Part shown: one piece after another, positions 40,201 through 42,609 of the stretch
How the letters are laid out: every line of letters begins with the position of its first letter
How positions within the stretch are numbered: the first letter of the stretch is position 1
From: Nocardia miyunensis NBRC 108239
GTDB taxonomy: Bacteria > Actinomycetota > Actinomycetes > Mycobacteriales > Mycobacteriaceae
Length of the DNA: 64,000 bases
Reading direction: 5' to 3'
Assembly: GCF_001613065.1 (NCBI RefSeq)
Contig: NZ_BDBQ01000070.1
Coordinates: 1 to 64,000 of the forward strand
Made by a program: the position numbers and the translations under genes
Notes under the pieces: model-generated
Databases searched by the model: none
What the model was told of the DNA's origin: nothing
Seen by the model: only the letters and a program-made list of their open reading frames with translations

Positions 40201-41655
40201 CCCACCGCAGGCGCGGCCGAACCCGGCTCCGCACGACCGGTCTTCCCGGCTCTCGATGTCGATCCCACGGTCGTACCGCCGTCGACCACCACACCGGGGA
40301 CCCCGGACTCGCACACATCCGAACCACCGGCTTCCGCAGCGGCCTCAGCCGATCAGCAAGTCCCACAACCTGATTCACAGTCCGCCAACGGCAGCACCTC
40401 GCCCACCCACGGCCTGCCCGAGGACCAGGCAGCAGTCATCGAACAGGCCCGGGACAGGCGTGCACTGCTCCAGGCGGCGACGGCCGCGGGACCGGCCACG
40501 CCGGTGGCCGCGAATCCTCGCAGCGCCACACCGGCTTTCGATCACCTCCGCTATGACCACGCCGATGGCGAGGAACTCGTAGCGCCGGTCGCGGTCGCGC
40601 GGATCGTCATGCATACCCAGCTCGGTCAGGGCATTCTTCCCGAGCAGGCCGAGAAGTTCTGGCAAAGAGCCCAGCTGGCAACGGATCTGGAGTTCGGCAG
40701 GGGCGAGATTCTGGAGCCGATGCAACTGCTGCACGTCGACCTCGTGCCCACACGGAGCACAACGGATATCGCCTCGGCGCACCTGAACATCACCATCGGG
40801 CACGACCACGGCCAATGGCATCCCGACATGTCCGTCGAATCCTTCACCGAGAACCTGCGCGAGCACCTCGGCCTGCCGCGGCCCTCGGATCCCGACGGGT
40901 TGAGCGCGGACGATATCCGGCACCTCGGCACCGCGATGGCCCGAGCACTCACCGCGTCACACCTCACCGGCCTCGGCGGCACCCGTCACTACGGACTCAA
41001 CTACCTCCAACCGCTGGAAGACCCCAGCTTCCAGCACGAGGTCGAGGACGCTCTGCGCGACGGCGACCGATTCCTGATCGGCGCGGACCCGCGCGACAAC
41101 GACTACGGCACACTCATCAACGACGGCGGCACCAGCGAACCGGGCCGCAACAACAACTGTCTCGATACGTCGCTGGCCGGTCTGACGAGTTTCATGGGCG
41201 ACCCGCAGGTCGCACTGCCCCGGTGGCTCGACAACCGCTGGGGTGAGGCAGACGGAATGCGGCGTGCCCAGGCCTTCCTCGGCACCCCGATCCGGAGTTT
41301 CCCTTCCGCCGGTCGAATGGACAGGCAGTTCGCGGCACTGCACGACCACATGAAGCAGCAGGGCCCCGGCTCGGCGGCGCTGGTCCACAACGTCTGGCAG
41401 AAACAGGACCCGATCACGAAGCAACCGCTGTTCCACCCGAGCGGGTTCCCGGTGCTCAGCGACATCAGCCATGCCACGCTGATCGTCTACCCGACGACCG
41501 TGGCGCCGAACCGCACCCCGGGACCGGTGTGGTGGGACCCCCAGAGCGGCGCCACCTCCGACCACCCACCCGCCTGGCTGGTGAACGGCTCGGCACATAT
41601 GGAATACCTGCTGGCGCCCCGGCGATCAACCGCACCGGCCGGCCCCACCAGTTGA
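10198..41655 (+). CDS. Giant 10,485-residue multi-effector toxin with WXG100-like head and papain-fold C-terminus
   Basis: One uninterrupted frame. Approximate residues: 1-110 WXG100-like/CpnT-type head (PPGLQWLSYLAGSSWPKGD); 110-305 hydrophobic, Gly-rich segments; 310-855 disordered Asn/Gly/Ser/Thr-rich; 858-1000 papain-fold module 1 (Cys865, His948, Asp963); 1160-1290 coiled coil; 1305-1925 SecA-like ATPase; 2462-2610 papain-fold 2 (Cys2478, His2560, Asp2576); 2745-4710 beta-rich, unrecognised; 4740-4905 Ala/Glu/Lys helix; 4990-5185 OTU protease (Cys5019) and two UIM-like helices (5286-5331); 5335-6150 acidic disorder; 6160-6300 papain-fold 3; 6428-7057 two ADP-ribosyltransferase-like modules; 7178-7475 HopA1-like; 7790-8005 Cys-less OTU-like; 8042-8332 third ART; 8555-8925 calpain-like; 9175-9991 two protein-glutaminase-like; 10300-10460 papain-fold toxin (Cys10321, His10425, Asp10447). 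The head implies type VII export; an immunity-like gene follows. It resembles the giant 'lonely Cys' proteins annotated in streptomycetes. Domain names are motif-based inferences. Confidence 0.96.
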   Translation: MSIEIPPGLQWLSYLAGSSWPKGDEDGLFALSQDWTDAAEALNAILTPLHNACDTASQNYSGSGADQMKSQFDQFFSGDSSIEKIVQGLEQLADSVFDCGQQTEYAKLQIIITLAVMAAEIAYALATLWGAWAVSIIEAEGAGIMRLIASRLATALAARASRLAATPLWKLTAIQVLKQGAIGLGTDALAQGIELSEGHSKGFNVKQMFITGAVGAISGGVATPIGHFGGKYLGGWVAKNGGMNWWKAGLVAVGSGIPAGVVGAGAGIVAYGAMTGQWEFDPAALLGGVGGGLVGGVHGVMGHFQGKFTAGMGGYDTLPAYSADDKPPAYSDGSSFLSDTKTWGSDSKTDNPAAGNTGNSSPINGNSPRAQENSSNTTSRNGSTNGADRNGSTINGSTSNRGDVNGSTTNGGTRNGVTSDRGNVADTTTNGGNRNGFSNGDDPLANIDHSSRNINGDNNTHLAANSRTDNGTQSRTPTGNESSNEIPVNGRSSEDAPAAQWSPTRESSDQRIDGNSDTTLAGNGNRNGSSQTNPFAQHTDRTANSPQSSPIRSTNISRGTDSPVRQPGSSDIEGSSTRPTQTPRAYSSVTKVADGSANPLRTGTQDQPRPASTLGSKNPFRTPGTKLTANGTDQLRATPSTESTSKTTNRNPFRTTVEDAPDESNTRPRTTTPSDNPDRSRYHATVEDVPDESETPHTTSTREDPQGRNPFRATVEEVPDESDTRFTTTEDPRNGSTPLRPAENQSTPLRTDGDNRLSRNEAGSDTRSGNTNPFRSGAEKGDNERNSGGSSPLRRTDTENRSQAIKSNDDPSSRINADRRDPARAPTEDATERPTPADRSAEFPGTAREHRSTNYATGERVVNDCSRQVLQRLASDFPGNRRIFPPREPVGLRGMDSIEFEARSTGKLQSFPSHEAVGDALRELGPGAKAAVVETYRGPADQHGIGAHAVVMTVRNKNTWVWDPATNRETPLIFHDHEDVAAVTAVLYTADGNPAHAPGRGDGVRATGNVRIGSSTATDAHLTETSSRDDPAPPDDIPAAATDHEFDGPPGRSWDEVTELGSRPQQLSKAAFGKSSSGTHDLVVLGDESGARYIWSRSGGLTDAEGRPAPRSATLDTVLSDPKITEVRVPGTSDRSTTRQPEDLRSHNDFPAESAPPKHGSEVYERLVAAQERAEQQQQQVKQTIERSGSSVEDARRELETAEASHDDSRISAARAVYEQAAEDHRQTVETAVDKLMSDAGEAGKDTWKAFQDGHISQDDAFPLIRRERVSAAKAAAEALLEHYDIQAGKDKSGPLAKLSNAELEQRILTGSEKDSRAAQIELFRRGTGGEIGGPGGKVLRWTQLSSEILMRHGPVEMDTGEGKELTAISRATRTVLEKGIAHVMTSSDPLVVHMQHEFESLVAGDHDLGIDVYHLDSDQPFPERVEGRKLIVLGTAQDYGFRAVKEAQAMVDKLKGSGMSTEELTQLRAELEQAPSMKEYKQILDAAAESRGLPDRFEPFPGGDLIIDEIDAQLIDEQTHYVLSPGKSGPADEAFANRVHEVWNTLQEAKERGVLGPEDFGKDPDKRGIFDAKMTRFARAKLAIMLRSGQNISDADAEEFAHAAQAEWGPERNSDYHVSDDGKIKIISSQTNDQVMDDPEKQSSSRWNGFAKYLEAKNGLQITADSEHSLSITGKQIFSGGHFEHITGMSGTLLTPTEGNPRGVEDVMHEEYGTGPISKVDRFFKSQLQTPDARHFTSGEQKFAAMANDILDTAFVRNSKTGEWEQKGSPQLAIAMDNADVKRLSDALEHAAAERGLDVKFDKLDVAWVDSHGSKDRANEELQKIIANGGEMGRIILGNKMMGRGVDITPSKTAIANGGLKVKISGGPAYSERVNHQAETRAARSGDPNGDWATGGTPGEAVHYISPEDYRSAAPNVRVKTFITRYQEAAREHLEATEAHRDNRNDATEAKLEETRNALDTAEKDLRDQATPMQKAAVEQQLLNSRRADSDPSRAPPLEQGTDSQNPVTPPPRSADTATPTRPAPNTDGSNDIHAAPPLEQQPAEHPGTDRSPGSRPFLFQPRQNLPTIETMLDNPEFGSLGSEQGNSPYSNTAHEFGDDDRSGTTTPSPTFRPEDIPATTGTGSVFASYHPSNSLAAQHNNPFQESEQTQAGPSTPARYQYGTPTFDGSTAPHEKAPPSETPEQPQAAPPREFPATMAPYERSRSGSSRFGLGRLFQGFSRRVPTALVDGRRTMVHEEPWHPPATMRNPYLHLSGEPNSRRLGVYPEQRAQALSGHTVGRFGGWLAMDWLLHGSTRTSEFDYTTLTSGQRQNAINVIAGLRARSGDRTLDHWIRWAELSLGGNARHEMRESVRLTDLASDTRVWMLNSEGSSALAVQRIGDTDDFRVYDPDTGRSGESHISVLEALMRRHGISDLVIAEPGPRAGVPAEIAPAAAVAAAREELPTYGQDARPPEYPQVPEYTTPEDPAAVWGGVNCAVVALEQLSTFTGRPRPQVPESLAGVTGMPADALSHNAGAPLRQFQDHADIATRLRGLGPGAVALVVDDYRDYANAHGVGAHAYLLRVNDDGSVAVHDASDPDTRSFPPNVPRELAGTHAVLYSADGIPMTMDPAMADQLSATTMIGARSSDDSEPTDPPAGSNLSRTVWNFGRRFKGAEDLVQVAAVPENTIKWLRQQVIHFVETESAKQPVATASSTKPAAIEGTERPADATSSTKPADTEGPDASKKAVTPAEVGKPAKGKKPAYTGPDARRQRALTNALKGPQAPKDPFHAAVKQKLTSRLTTADTYRLFSRSGMPLAAEYNGNPFPVFLRLRLEPREHSRPNDGPAVSIQRWTYGNVDKGSSASEQNQRSFSALYTHLFEVNKGKLVNWGLAPQFNFMHNRLASAMAVIGSVQSVIKKRSTDSDAVPHDFDMHWEMRYNPEGLAGVLSPDIRDHEDDWVKIDHEAAPDLLTAWFPNHLHDNTIKIPEAGKDDKYTPIPFHRAADYSESDDNPNPYISVDQMPFYGPLDFPAHDELFADVMKGFPDQIKRISKASAIQLRTFFGDNLRGNIPMMHGGSVQSPTMYTESGTPLGYFNVEIVDFHGGDTLTGPVTAEGQSRLEYNVVRGLRTQGRAAISNRLGAAMSFSLGLAQGKSDKATGYATRGGNITLFKGGVTHQNSHALTYGGRGYVSRALRIVSRLLHTTPDMEIRVTFVRPDGAPILPKPGTPLNNPGKATSTKDTVPVEDGTKTATDDTKPAGDDTKPAGNDTKPAGNDTKPAGNDTKPAGDDTKPAGNDTKPAGDDTEAVKDTTDNTTSTTRTGKRYPINMLVPSKSALGRKPQAGEQRFLPLHLLHLQNLDLLTTPLQVEIPGNITDGIEKFVSDMDFLPSASKANDILDLSSTAEERLENARTLSHMKARLTKLAAFDEMLQLGFRTEFNGTTAAGLDPARITVTIKAVREYNTPDGKYDPKADSNEGVTHDWRTPILQTMNYSGIILSSGEETESTPLAMDAGTGASFTNPLNIIGTQRLASVSASYDFNYGESKGDGAAQYHAEENYTFSPKNSAEDDYKGDAGLEIFGVPTRFVAEISYSHGHGPAPIEGKGKVSLAVPQYLTSATPNTALLVPAKIRSDHGPKDPLPADITKGLDAAKKQSIENGVGRIPLTAVVADHPVSEIIHEATTGLIDAIELEAAAEGRDLDTSTLKIPGKFPEDRGPILPIAEPRAPRTADSSSWWSTHRAGFHSWVPDLSGWRPNLGPWFGKQDNQPESIDLPERGTTATSQQALPDTTITIPKKAVTTGTDAEEAPKPLQELEPLPKAAEPGEQKPKIPGAWPDETAKGDDTGTTTPEDDETWGHWAWSKATGVGKWVWRTAFGDPATDPASQASSVLHASLSPQHMLMYAPLIFRDSYKFEAEIPGKVTGTDYSVDIRGFFDNIRAVKPSAVDTEHWMEANNARTRNLGVNRGHQGALIVGGTYGRESDHSLRPSGGWRGGNSTNTHVTKGDATDSMRVTSDYGGKVYRFAADGHYVVTVKAGFRNFALSVFGLGKPYGTRSRIIDAPDRLEFFLTDNDLHDHPEYKTLFEKTAKEQGWKVDIIPEGQENQPIAEIQEDGTEKKVDNYVPIEPRLLSDAYVGKRRDDPETAKALPAFGGATEVIFDDGRGSLENSATALLEKISPGATIVGHSNYHPGVAPLINEHTTSYGVRNLANAGSEGKHSFHFVDRSLGVPRMVGVTFTQRPRPDKDMPDGQTLATIEGKMVPRTAALDNVHRHIRADGNALEEPGATSVGSSHSQSNQLSVTLGGQSNQQRPGATLAVQRTGTHSEVQNSTRDLSAWQRSSARQYEFKIPTEWTVTVDWRTMDETLSGYLFDKFGDLLVGTGHVLTAGGNAIANGWTRMTTGEWRGVVTGLDPDEIPTPSQSRSDTVTATTFMRVHEADTKPIPKSGQAPAAEVARTEPQVFGFDPTKSKLEPAKAIGTPETADLEAAVAVEPAEKVPDDVRELLSVPSWKPKLAFDIREFDASQQFAEALLRVDPSLRTNDSTRVAEGMYNRLVTLVAKGDFVELGPQSTGPFLNVEQTGAMPAPQQHAKGVKIGDTVVKMSLYSPREEDGNDQIAFDTFEFSVDNMGSSSSRNTNTALSFSYLGAKQANDRGGPTIPLGGDVSGKGGTVAIGSVLRNLFRTNVKDGKPEGQRLRSVAVVEVVGPKGTLWVTGDLILRSNEKPPDSANLPKAIAPKDDSSPVVPPKGSKPKGDETDTAKKAADEKRAAEEKAAAEKKAAEEKAAAEKKAAEEKAAAEKKAAEEKAAAEKKAAEDKAAAEKKAKEEAEAKAEEDAGAKKAAPKKKHRPKKKQPTSDTEDDDTETKDPDKSKEDGEAEAAAKKLEAEKAAAEKLAAEKLAAEKAEAEKLAAEKAAAEKLATDTKTGPDTKSSNATTSNTKKFDPSGAEKLDPEALEAQTAEADKLAAELKAAKAGTEAEASAEASKPKTKSKGFISTLFGGSSTSPKVGRKAGPRSRVVDGIAAPQGFVWESMPPDGDCFFHALERIMYSTPYDSAAELDRRIRDLRLMTAAELVGPRMREYLLDFTTIRNADQNLGRQLTAAEEQNPISAADQIAHFAEYIRQVRQLTQRGVWRTDVFHVVPQAAAAALARLSENSRNVRVYGQDMRRGQTFGPNAAAPADAATLVAFNHYHLAVPTGDHTPTLTLPTRPWDDFASLLTFEFDEYNPQDDTQTAPGPGRITIFGDAEAARYLWFPSAGSKPGEMLDAHSQHVDLTFDEALADPAVTVVRTPAATAETTGPDLKQTDPELAAAIDESVAEFHAAAAKAKVEAEEKDPDLAAAIALSLEGLEKPGTVGQSTQSAAEVAAAATEFEEEGSTEPTEKAVFDSGLDKGLYDADGKLILPPASPTGTIIHDSSAEDSKAVRSGGESTSDTTQSVAKKLDPDIPFGLLPPSLEPASTTTPLAKAVEHHDDSSDEASLTPKTTYFEQLDSDEELDPLDTGLGDHSFTPHPPESATQTDIRPIPQLDESHPAITSDDKPLEATELVEETITGTETIEVGKPAVSQEKTDLAHDDASEDELLQPKTSTPPASEGSESARPQRKPAPPTEVKPDSAADSSKRQHEEKATEKDAPRGTPPLEQQRDDQRSGIPLSAADIAKPQGNTTARRTGVDESTRDEPIREVSEEDSTVDVSNQQHDEEHSGTIPPRIRIMRSTETMRYAPLREGAQEDPDQGPRTTAHETAFEPTTPQLRSSALPREGAVVPEEPARQPVDRTGLERMDELEEQESEYEDDDTTPQASLLNTEGVIPQATPITSPTVRPTARPLRLADIRGALRIHDDEDGSVHSTESADLPPHPETLESITATDLLDTTPLETRPEDETRPAQPSQQPGTTRTRRNIRWWDDDSESPVTQQLSRRPVSRTTFRNPSTGQRVFPLVPPRTFEDSETMSFPSLSGEGSQGLDPRLNFTTTSRRPLRSLEDIAPQETSGLTGSEEITPLDSVTSPEDVAEKVDPAQEITPTEDAALPKDVTPTENPTSSEEVSSSAAQDIEPPKVIEESTEDAPALPRTQRRTIPLSDGSAPTRTGDPTTPARRSRNPWNRLRRWASRISATSDRTTDAATTHPTTDAPRRHFRDLFRRPLDRLRRDTTTPTQVRIPRIARGDGTTAHAAVTNRPVTTLPDSQSADCVVQSLTALHNAPGGNRIRVPQGSTSLPGRTRRDLEWGARGRLRGYPDESTIVRNLQIHGPGARALVVAVHATPNANGIGAHAYLMYNDRGLVRVHDSADPTHTLPGQRSPAAVHAILYRPDGNTVRPLLPRDATVPRFPSDVRIGAPRDRVGTVTPHGDTTSHREAGPDLDGSTHPGDSAPGSSRRTGLQRLQGFMSRLRSRETAASTTMASTSRAAQDNRTRPSASTPFRHLRTLFRRPVHQPSGGTTALTAPRPSGTLRADLLREWAELPRDQQGAVLAHIAAPEAVNRFLSGPEEMAETIEEMAHDHRAVNKLRSADGDLPDFNQLRRIFDELRSAESKGPLSGEDAEQFQILNEAFSHPYVSASDRWAMMVANHDTIDETGARFPHLGRQFDIDALREQSRKLSALADKPLPITEPVRLVQQLEDIDFLALPWDSEAYGDVVGSTVTQGAYIVASPADSVPRGAAEHRLTLTVHPGARGLVFGDAAHPQVLLKPDTPLHITGVRRHRDGYRIEAAIGPRATISAYGRAVHAASDTDDESHFEDGARVFDTRSADSSIHEPERSEPLSGTTGLTTVTRGRPTAGISPDRDPENQGRVGADGVRVFDTDAAGASFGFHRLRTWHELENPVRTAVQAYGENSVVNEFLRRLPETGLDELAGRIQRNAEIYDLVTSGSGIVRDFATLRARRDTLQGRATRTERENNELQALVDLLNSENPFRSWETITADSGIYHDARWQYLHRFGAEFGPDIIGEHIERLDQATDRPLPSTEPFRVLRTLEHLDFMTAQDGRPLNGRDVDLILGVPQQEPGYLAASVTAKPIRVSRYDSNFVLQLEVPPGTHGLYVGDDGGLKQNELLFPRNTRYRITEIERPARGLPILHAELLPPPEPGDSSDLGPNPGPFTDNPDRNPSWDPKGKGRSDTRDFNDPGPTGEERAEESESGPQTRPTQSDTDATDSTPASEQSTGTRVQPRRPAPPPLLLARPSVPPTTDPSTPIQTRARREFSTVLNAPRTLEVLYSVLHQRLPDLSFNELQTLRAQSYEQQGLSVPPVSRENLDAFLREVWNHRAWIRTSGNVYAMYSRPGGGARAEDPQLYRNQLVEILRRRAPGAQLATDDAERPFSPAMAHFWAIDDPSFLHFHRVDRPDGMRSQDVGFKMFVNTSGNARPHVFGEFVHNVLDRPHDFPGVHSAKVGTAFQQRADGIVIYVRDRDAVDRITGWFREFQNDHAEMFQWDVPRGAEQVLAGVGFGAEPPVDSFGEVRAELVHDALGTHGEGTFEEFHAEVRNLFRANGIDPDQPHLHLPGHSGPVLRADTADEASTTDDGRSETTSQPGRPTASPADHPAADSEDAPTPQAHNEIRDLTPDEDHALRGYADIQRLLQDKLSFTGMDDDDVFHLIEQIRPHLLDDLAGAAQALGTTTQKAVHWQRRADNLGMSLQDVARDETRTTDDFGNAFVDDFAGFSAMDDFAGFNAGDAADDFAGYRGADFQAETSEDFSTHDVDAPPTEEAAARTPTPEFRDPTPAQTDALREFGRIDEAIQSAEPWEALELARRLRPELQDAFHSAATALRVPPELAVQLRLEADNLQDAEPGIRVEDIRRRIIVNWQPGQDDTGPSAPVWEPSPHDGNQVLDVLAQFSGHPSAQLRTTLTQRMREHLEDYVDLLPTYTPDGLKELKVEKLRRARWDAERSGERWRRVRMHSDLVMRGELGRDDPLPRTAEEIAAEDSRREQFEESARQFDESVRRRAQDRLGYLLDAVRDPNRPTDHLMSIDLLPIAARELELNVVVLHPDAPRDIYRHSPSDAPFALLYASAEHPELLQVARTADGAPLRLHPDDLHTPAAYAPPAGREWRPETPTGTQDAGHLDENGTRTFDSDDAGLTYGETVLNQWHRLTPEQQHAAWAYHASAIHNTLLREGSDRAQEVLDRGRTAAEYIALLTELTGQQEPSLAELTEHRQAGEAHVRQVIPDPYRANAAWRLINAISNRNAPESMLAQLIADDQFYRVTLQPFFQRYFGTSPSLEALEHGIRTLDQATRPLPNTEPIRVVRGLTSISFMRDRDGNPVSYFQNPADLVGTVQQEPGYLSTSVGSDLATMPDSRRFQYRVNLTVPPGAEGLWIGPRSGVPRDNELLLARDTRYRITAATRDEANDMLVLDAEVLPARVSGPASSDTPSISGNFEPAAGDTYFGRNLRQQLETELDGETHITRPQLERPDPGPQLLHPDQQLQQLTLAQREQLLPMPAVPARITRPAGDADILTLVDHTGRVERLAAAGTKVAARLVEEPGVPARYQFSGPDGQVHDVPRDLSQDFVFERTAGTDTGTLSWNVAGGGIRFLAFDQHGQWQPAHLPYDASLVAREGHRPWRWVKYPGNFPWIRVNTSGGALPALPEIRARYDNPLFGPGGIPKPEEVRQGSAGDCSLLADLKSLAEYNPGAITEILHDHGDGTVSVRFLAERQDGDAALEWVRVEKTIYVTPGTETGYFIRHEPGEPLWATMIEKAYAHRFGNGDGYRAIEGTPMTTAAARLGKGFHQAEDGWFAQPVARFRNVDILHPLRFDIDTLHELVSDYMRSDTTNDGPHTADLEFSRQLAETFRDGHTGQSALFNSTRARLATRHHNDPDAFAIAWQEFLRTQNSTPSADFRAYLDQLHPQQWEREKQALTDYFSEIYDGRPQDRVLSSRAATAARAIGSRIEWALRRGTTVSIGTDTLGGSGAVPGLTQNHVYTVLALEHDDTGTPVRLLLDDPYGDHGHYPAPRAGIEYRLDPRGTDHIGEPSTPPRQSPRGTEYGTHPHGTRYRREPDGTEYGTEPDGTRYRRDPDDTEYGTEPDGTRYRRDPDGTEYGTEPDGTRYRRDPDGTIQYTYPDGGRLRIASDGTRYSTEPNGDKERRAPDTSDWIPDPDREDPPDTTVPRRGGILAVDLNHLPKFLAIGMSGPGAHGLSALPHTEVQALDNPNSVPGIRSEPPAGPGTESTIVPGAESAVPNTGSTAGPSTEPAAFTSETAPAHPYAQPLSTALTGDHPIDFARVLTLLSHTNISRDHPRPLDDAFAAEHGRPLKDVVREAVQQGRLSAAQERRIARLMGWQPKQDLPAGVTPPRTATRPGRSPAELPAVREYVKSLLSVRDSDGALAFVEHLNRNPRKLWAVQEAYRNETRGRDLATDLRSGLPEDKEYLDHVFAESPERHSPWGPDDERVPVEWDTARGWFEHIDTMTFEHWSGDHPMPHGYLDSGCVQLAHHVALELISLGTQPRKILVNGEDLRMNQTLPDGTAKLLNWRHHVANLVYTRNRDGHAEWMVWDPAVAREPVSKNEWLAKMHLDPGRATHVEGPAEQIIDTFATQRAEDDAAGRSWLRWRQGGYLRDPTVVVTDAHAMALAPGRLLPPDTGNDVHRPETLRELDRTLADADTDERLLQGLNIMARRSLGGQIRDAVQDYLRTHLADGLPPVESDIIDIIGAHLAGNPARVGLIDDNPALARFLNSHLRTEFHDFIVGNRDTDADHEYAIQLATALRSADPVDFPVTLETLRHATAQRDPAFLAGAYQVAYTTPLAAEVQQAHETGRLSDAQASRVRQLMGWEPATVPASAPPASEHRENAPAMRAYTDAIRDRIDSGQPLAALAMITRLDRDLRALWPVQSAYRTVTGGRELFDDLRTALPDEHDYIDHAFARPPAAISAPDADPTPVLEDTATDWIRALSKLPFITEVGSAERAHLTASTLIRQGTFPRKLVITAEGMRAPTTVPDALRRNVSSQHSVPISRYTANLVHTVEGGIAAWQVFDPALSRSPMLIQEVLTHLRAPRDAVIRESTVPETLADLEQHITSHPETDRDNESGRQPTAGAAEPGSARPVFPALDVDPTVVPPSTTTPGTPDSHTSEPPASAAASADQQVPQPDSQSANGSTSPTHGLPEDQAAVIEQARDRRALLQAATAAGPATPVAANPRSATPAFDHLRYDHADGEELVAPVAVARIVMHTQLGQGILPEQAEKFWQRAQLATDLEFGRGEILEPMQLLHVDLVPTRSTTDIASAHLNITIGHDHGQWHPDMSVESFTENLREHLGLPRPSDPDGLSADDIRHLGTAMARALTASHLTGLGGTRHYGLNYLQPLEDPSFQHEVEDALRDGDRFLIGADPRDNDYGTLINDGGTSEPGRNNNCLDTSLAGLTSFMGDPQVALPRWLDNRWGEADGMRRAQAFLGTPIRSFPSAGRMDRQFAALHDHMKQQGPGSAALVHNVWQKQDPITKQPLFHPSGFPVLSDISHATLIVYPTTVAPNRTPGPVWWDPQSGATSDHPPAWLVNGSAHMEYLLAPRRSTAPAGPTS
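19906..20052 (+). repeat. Seven tandem 21-bp units encoding a DTKPAG(N/D) heptad
   Basis: Seven units of GACACCAAACCAGCCGGGAAC, differing only at the last codon (AAC, GAC or GAT), encode residues 3237-3285 of the giant protein. DNA identity is nearly complete, so the array is young and probably varies in length between strains. It forms a flexible linker between two beta-rich blocks. Confidence 0.95.
24448..24612 (+). repeat. Five tandem 33-bp units encoding EEKAAAEKKAA helix
   Basis: Five 33-bp units, three of them identical (24481-24579), encode an 11-residue EEKAAAEKKAA repeat within a longer Ala/Glu/Lys-rich stretch (about 24412-24912). The 11-residue period suits a long, straight alpha-helix like that of TolA. 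It directly precedes the OTU domain and could act as a rigid stalk. Confidence 0.93.
37054..37269 (+). repeat. Four tandem 54-bp units encoding GTEYGTEPDGTRYRRDPD
   Basis: Four 54-bp units encode an 18-residue repeat (residues 8953-9024), the last three nearly identical. Further degenerate turns of the same D-G-T-x-Y pattern continue to about 37350. The Tyr/Gly/Asp spacing recalls YD/RHS-type beta repeats. It separates the calpain-like module from the protein-glutaminase-like modules. Confidence 0.92.
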
Positions 41656-41719
41656 CACCCGTACCCCGCATGATGGCGATGGAGGCGAAATTCCTGCTCA
41701 CCCCGACGAGGAGCCGCAC

Positions 41720-42250
41720 ATGCCCGACCTCAGTACCCGGGAACACACCCGCGAGTACCTGGCCGAGATATTCCCCGCCGATGATCGGGAATGGCGGATC
41801 TACCAGTTCCCGCACGGCTGGATCTGTCAGCCGGAACTGACCCCGGAACAGATCGAGGCAGGCCAGGGCCTCGGCCAGACGAACCTGGTGATCGACGCGC
41901 GAACAGCGGTGGTGCTCGAGTATCCCAGCTGGTCCATCGATATGGTCGCGGACGACTACACGGCCACCGAACGAAACGGACTCCGCCCGAACGGAAGACA
42001 GATCCACCCGCCCCTGTGGCGTCTGACCATCCGCCGAACCCGGGAAACCCCCGACACGATCGGCTACCACGTCCAGGTGCTGTCCCTGGCGACCCCGCCG
42101 ACCGAGAACGTGGAGTACGACCTCGCCATCGACAAACACACCTTCCGGCGCGACGGCAACGGCCCACTGGCGGGCAGCGTGATCGCCTGGGCGCAAGCCC
42201 GGAGCAGACAGCACGGCAACTGGCCCCATCAGGGCACCTGGCGCCTGTAA
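41720..42250 (+). CDS. Candidate immunity protein for the giant toxin
   Basis: 176 residues, cytosolic, acidic, without signal peptide or membrane segment. GAGGAG lies 6 bases before ATG 41720, and the gene begins 64 bp after the toxin stop on the same strand, the standard place for an immunity gene. The text GWICQPELTPEQIEAGQG and NLVIDARTAVVLEYPSWSID resembles small actinobacterial immunity proteins in having a strand-rich core with a conserved YPSW. I cannot name its Imm family. By position it should neutralise the last, papain-fold toxin domain (Cys10321). It is the only immunity-like gene downstream although the toxin carries many putative catalytic modules. Confidence 0.7.
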   Translation: MPDLSTREHTREYLAEIFPADDREWRIYQFPHGWICQPELTPEQIEAGQGLGQTNLVIDARTAVVLEYPSWSIDMVADDYTATERNGLRPNGRQIHPPLWRLTIRRTRETPDTIGYHVQVLSLATPPTENVEYDLAIDKHTFRRDGNGPLAGSVIAWAQARSRQHGNWPHQGTWRL

Positions 42251-42609
42251 CATCACGCCCTGCACGCCATCCAGCGGACGGACGCGCGGTACGCATCGAA
42301 TACGCAGTGCCAGAAGGTGGTTCGTGTCAAAGTCGGCGAGAGGCCGGCGACGCGCTCGGACCAGGATCCGAGCGAACGCTCCGAAGATGCTCTTGAATGC
42401 CGGTAACGGCCAGGCGATCCCCGGCGAAAGCTACCGTGACAGCCGGATCCGATCGGGCCGACATGCGAAAAGGGACGAAAACGGATCGGAGATGCGTTGC
42501 CCTGCAACAGGGTAGGGGGATTTTAATGGAAATAGCTAGCCGTTAATCGAGTCGGGGCGACCACCAGATGCAGTAGCGGAAACACCATCGCGACAAAGGA
42601 GGCAGTGTC
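42251..42609. other. Intergenic region and leader with 10-bp iterons before the IPT relic
   Basis: No gene seen. From 42465 the DNA reads GCGAAAAGGG-ACGAAAACGG, two turns of a 10-bp motif, followed by GAGATGCGTTGCCCTGCAAC. This resembles the leader before the intact IPT gene (44040-44095). AAAGGAGG at 42597-42604 is a strong ribosome binding site for the broken frame at 42610. Confidence 0.6.
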
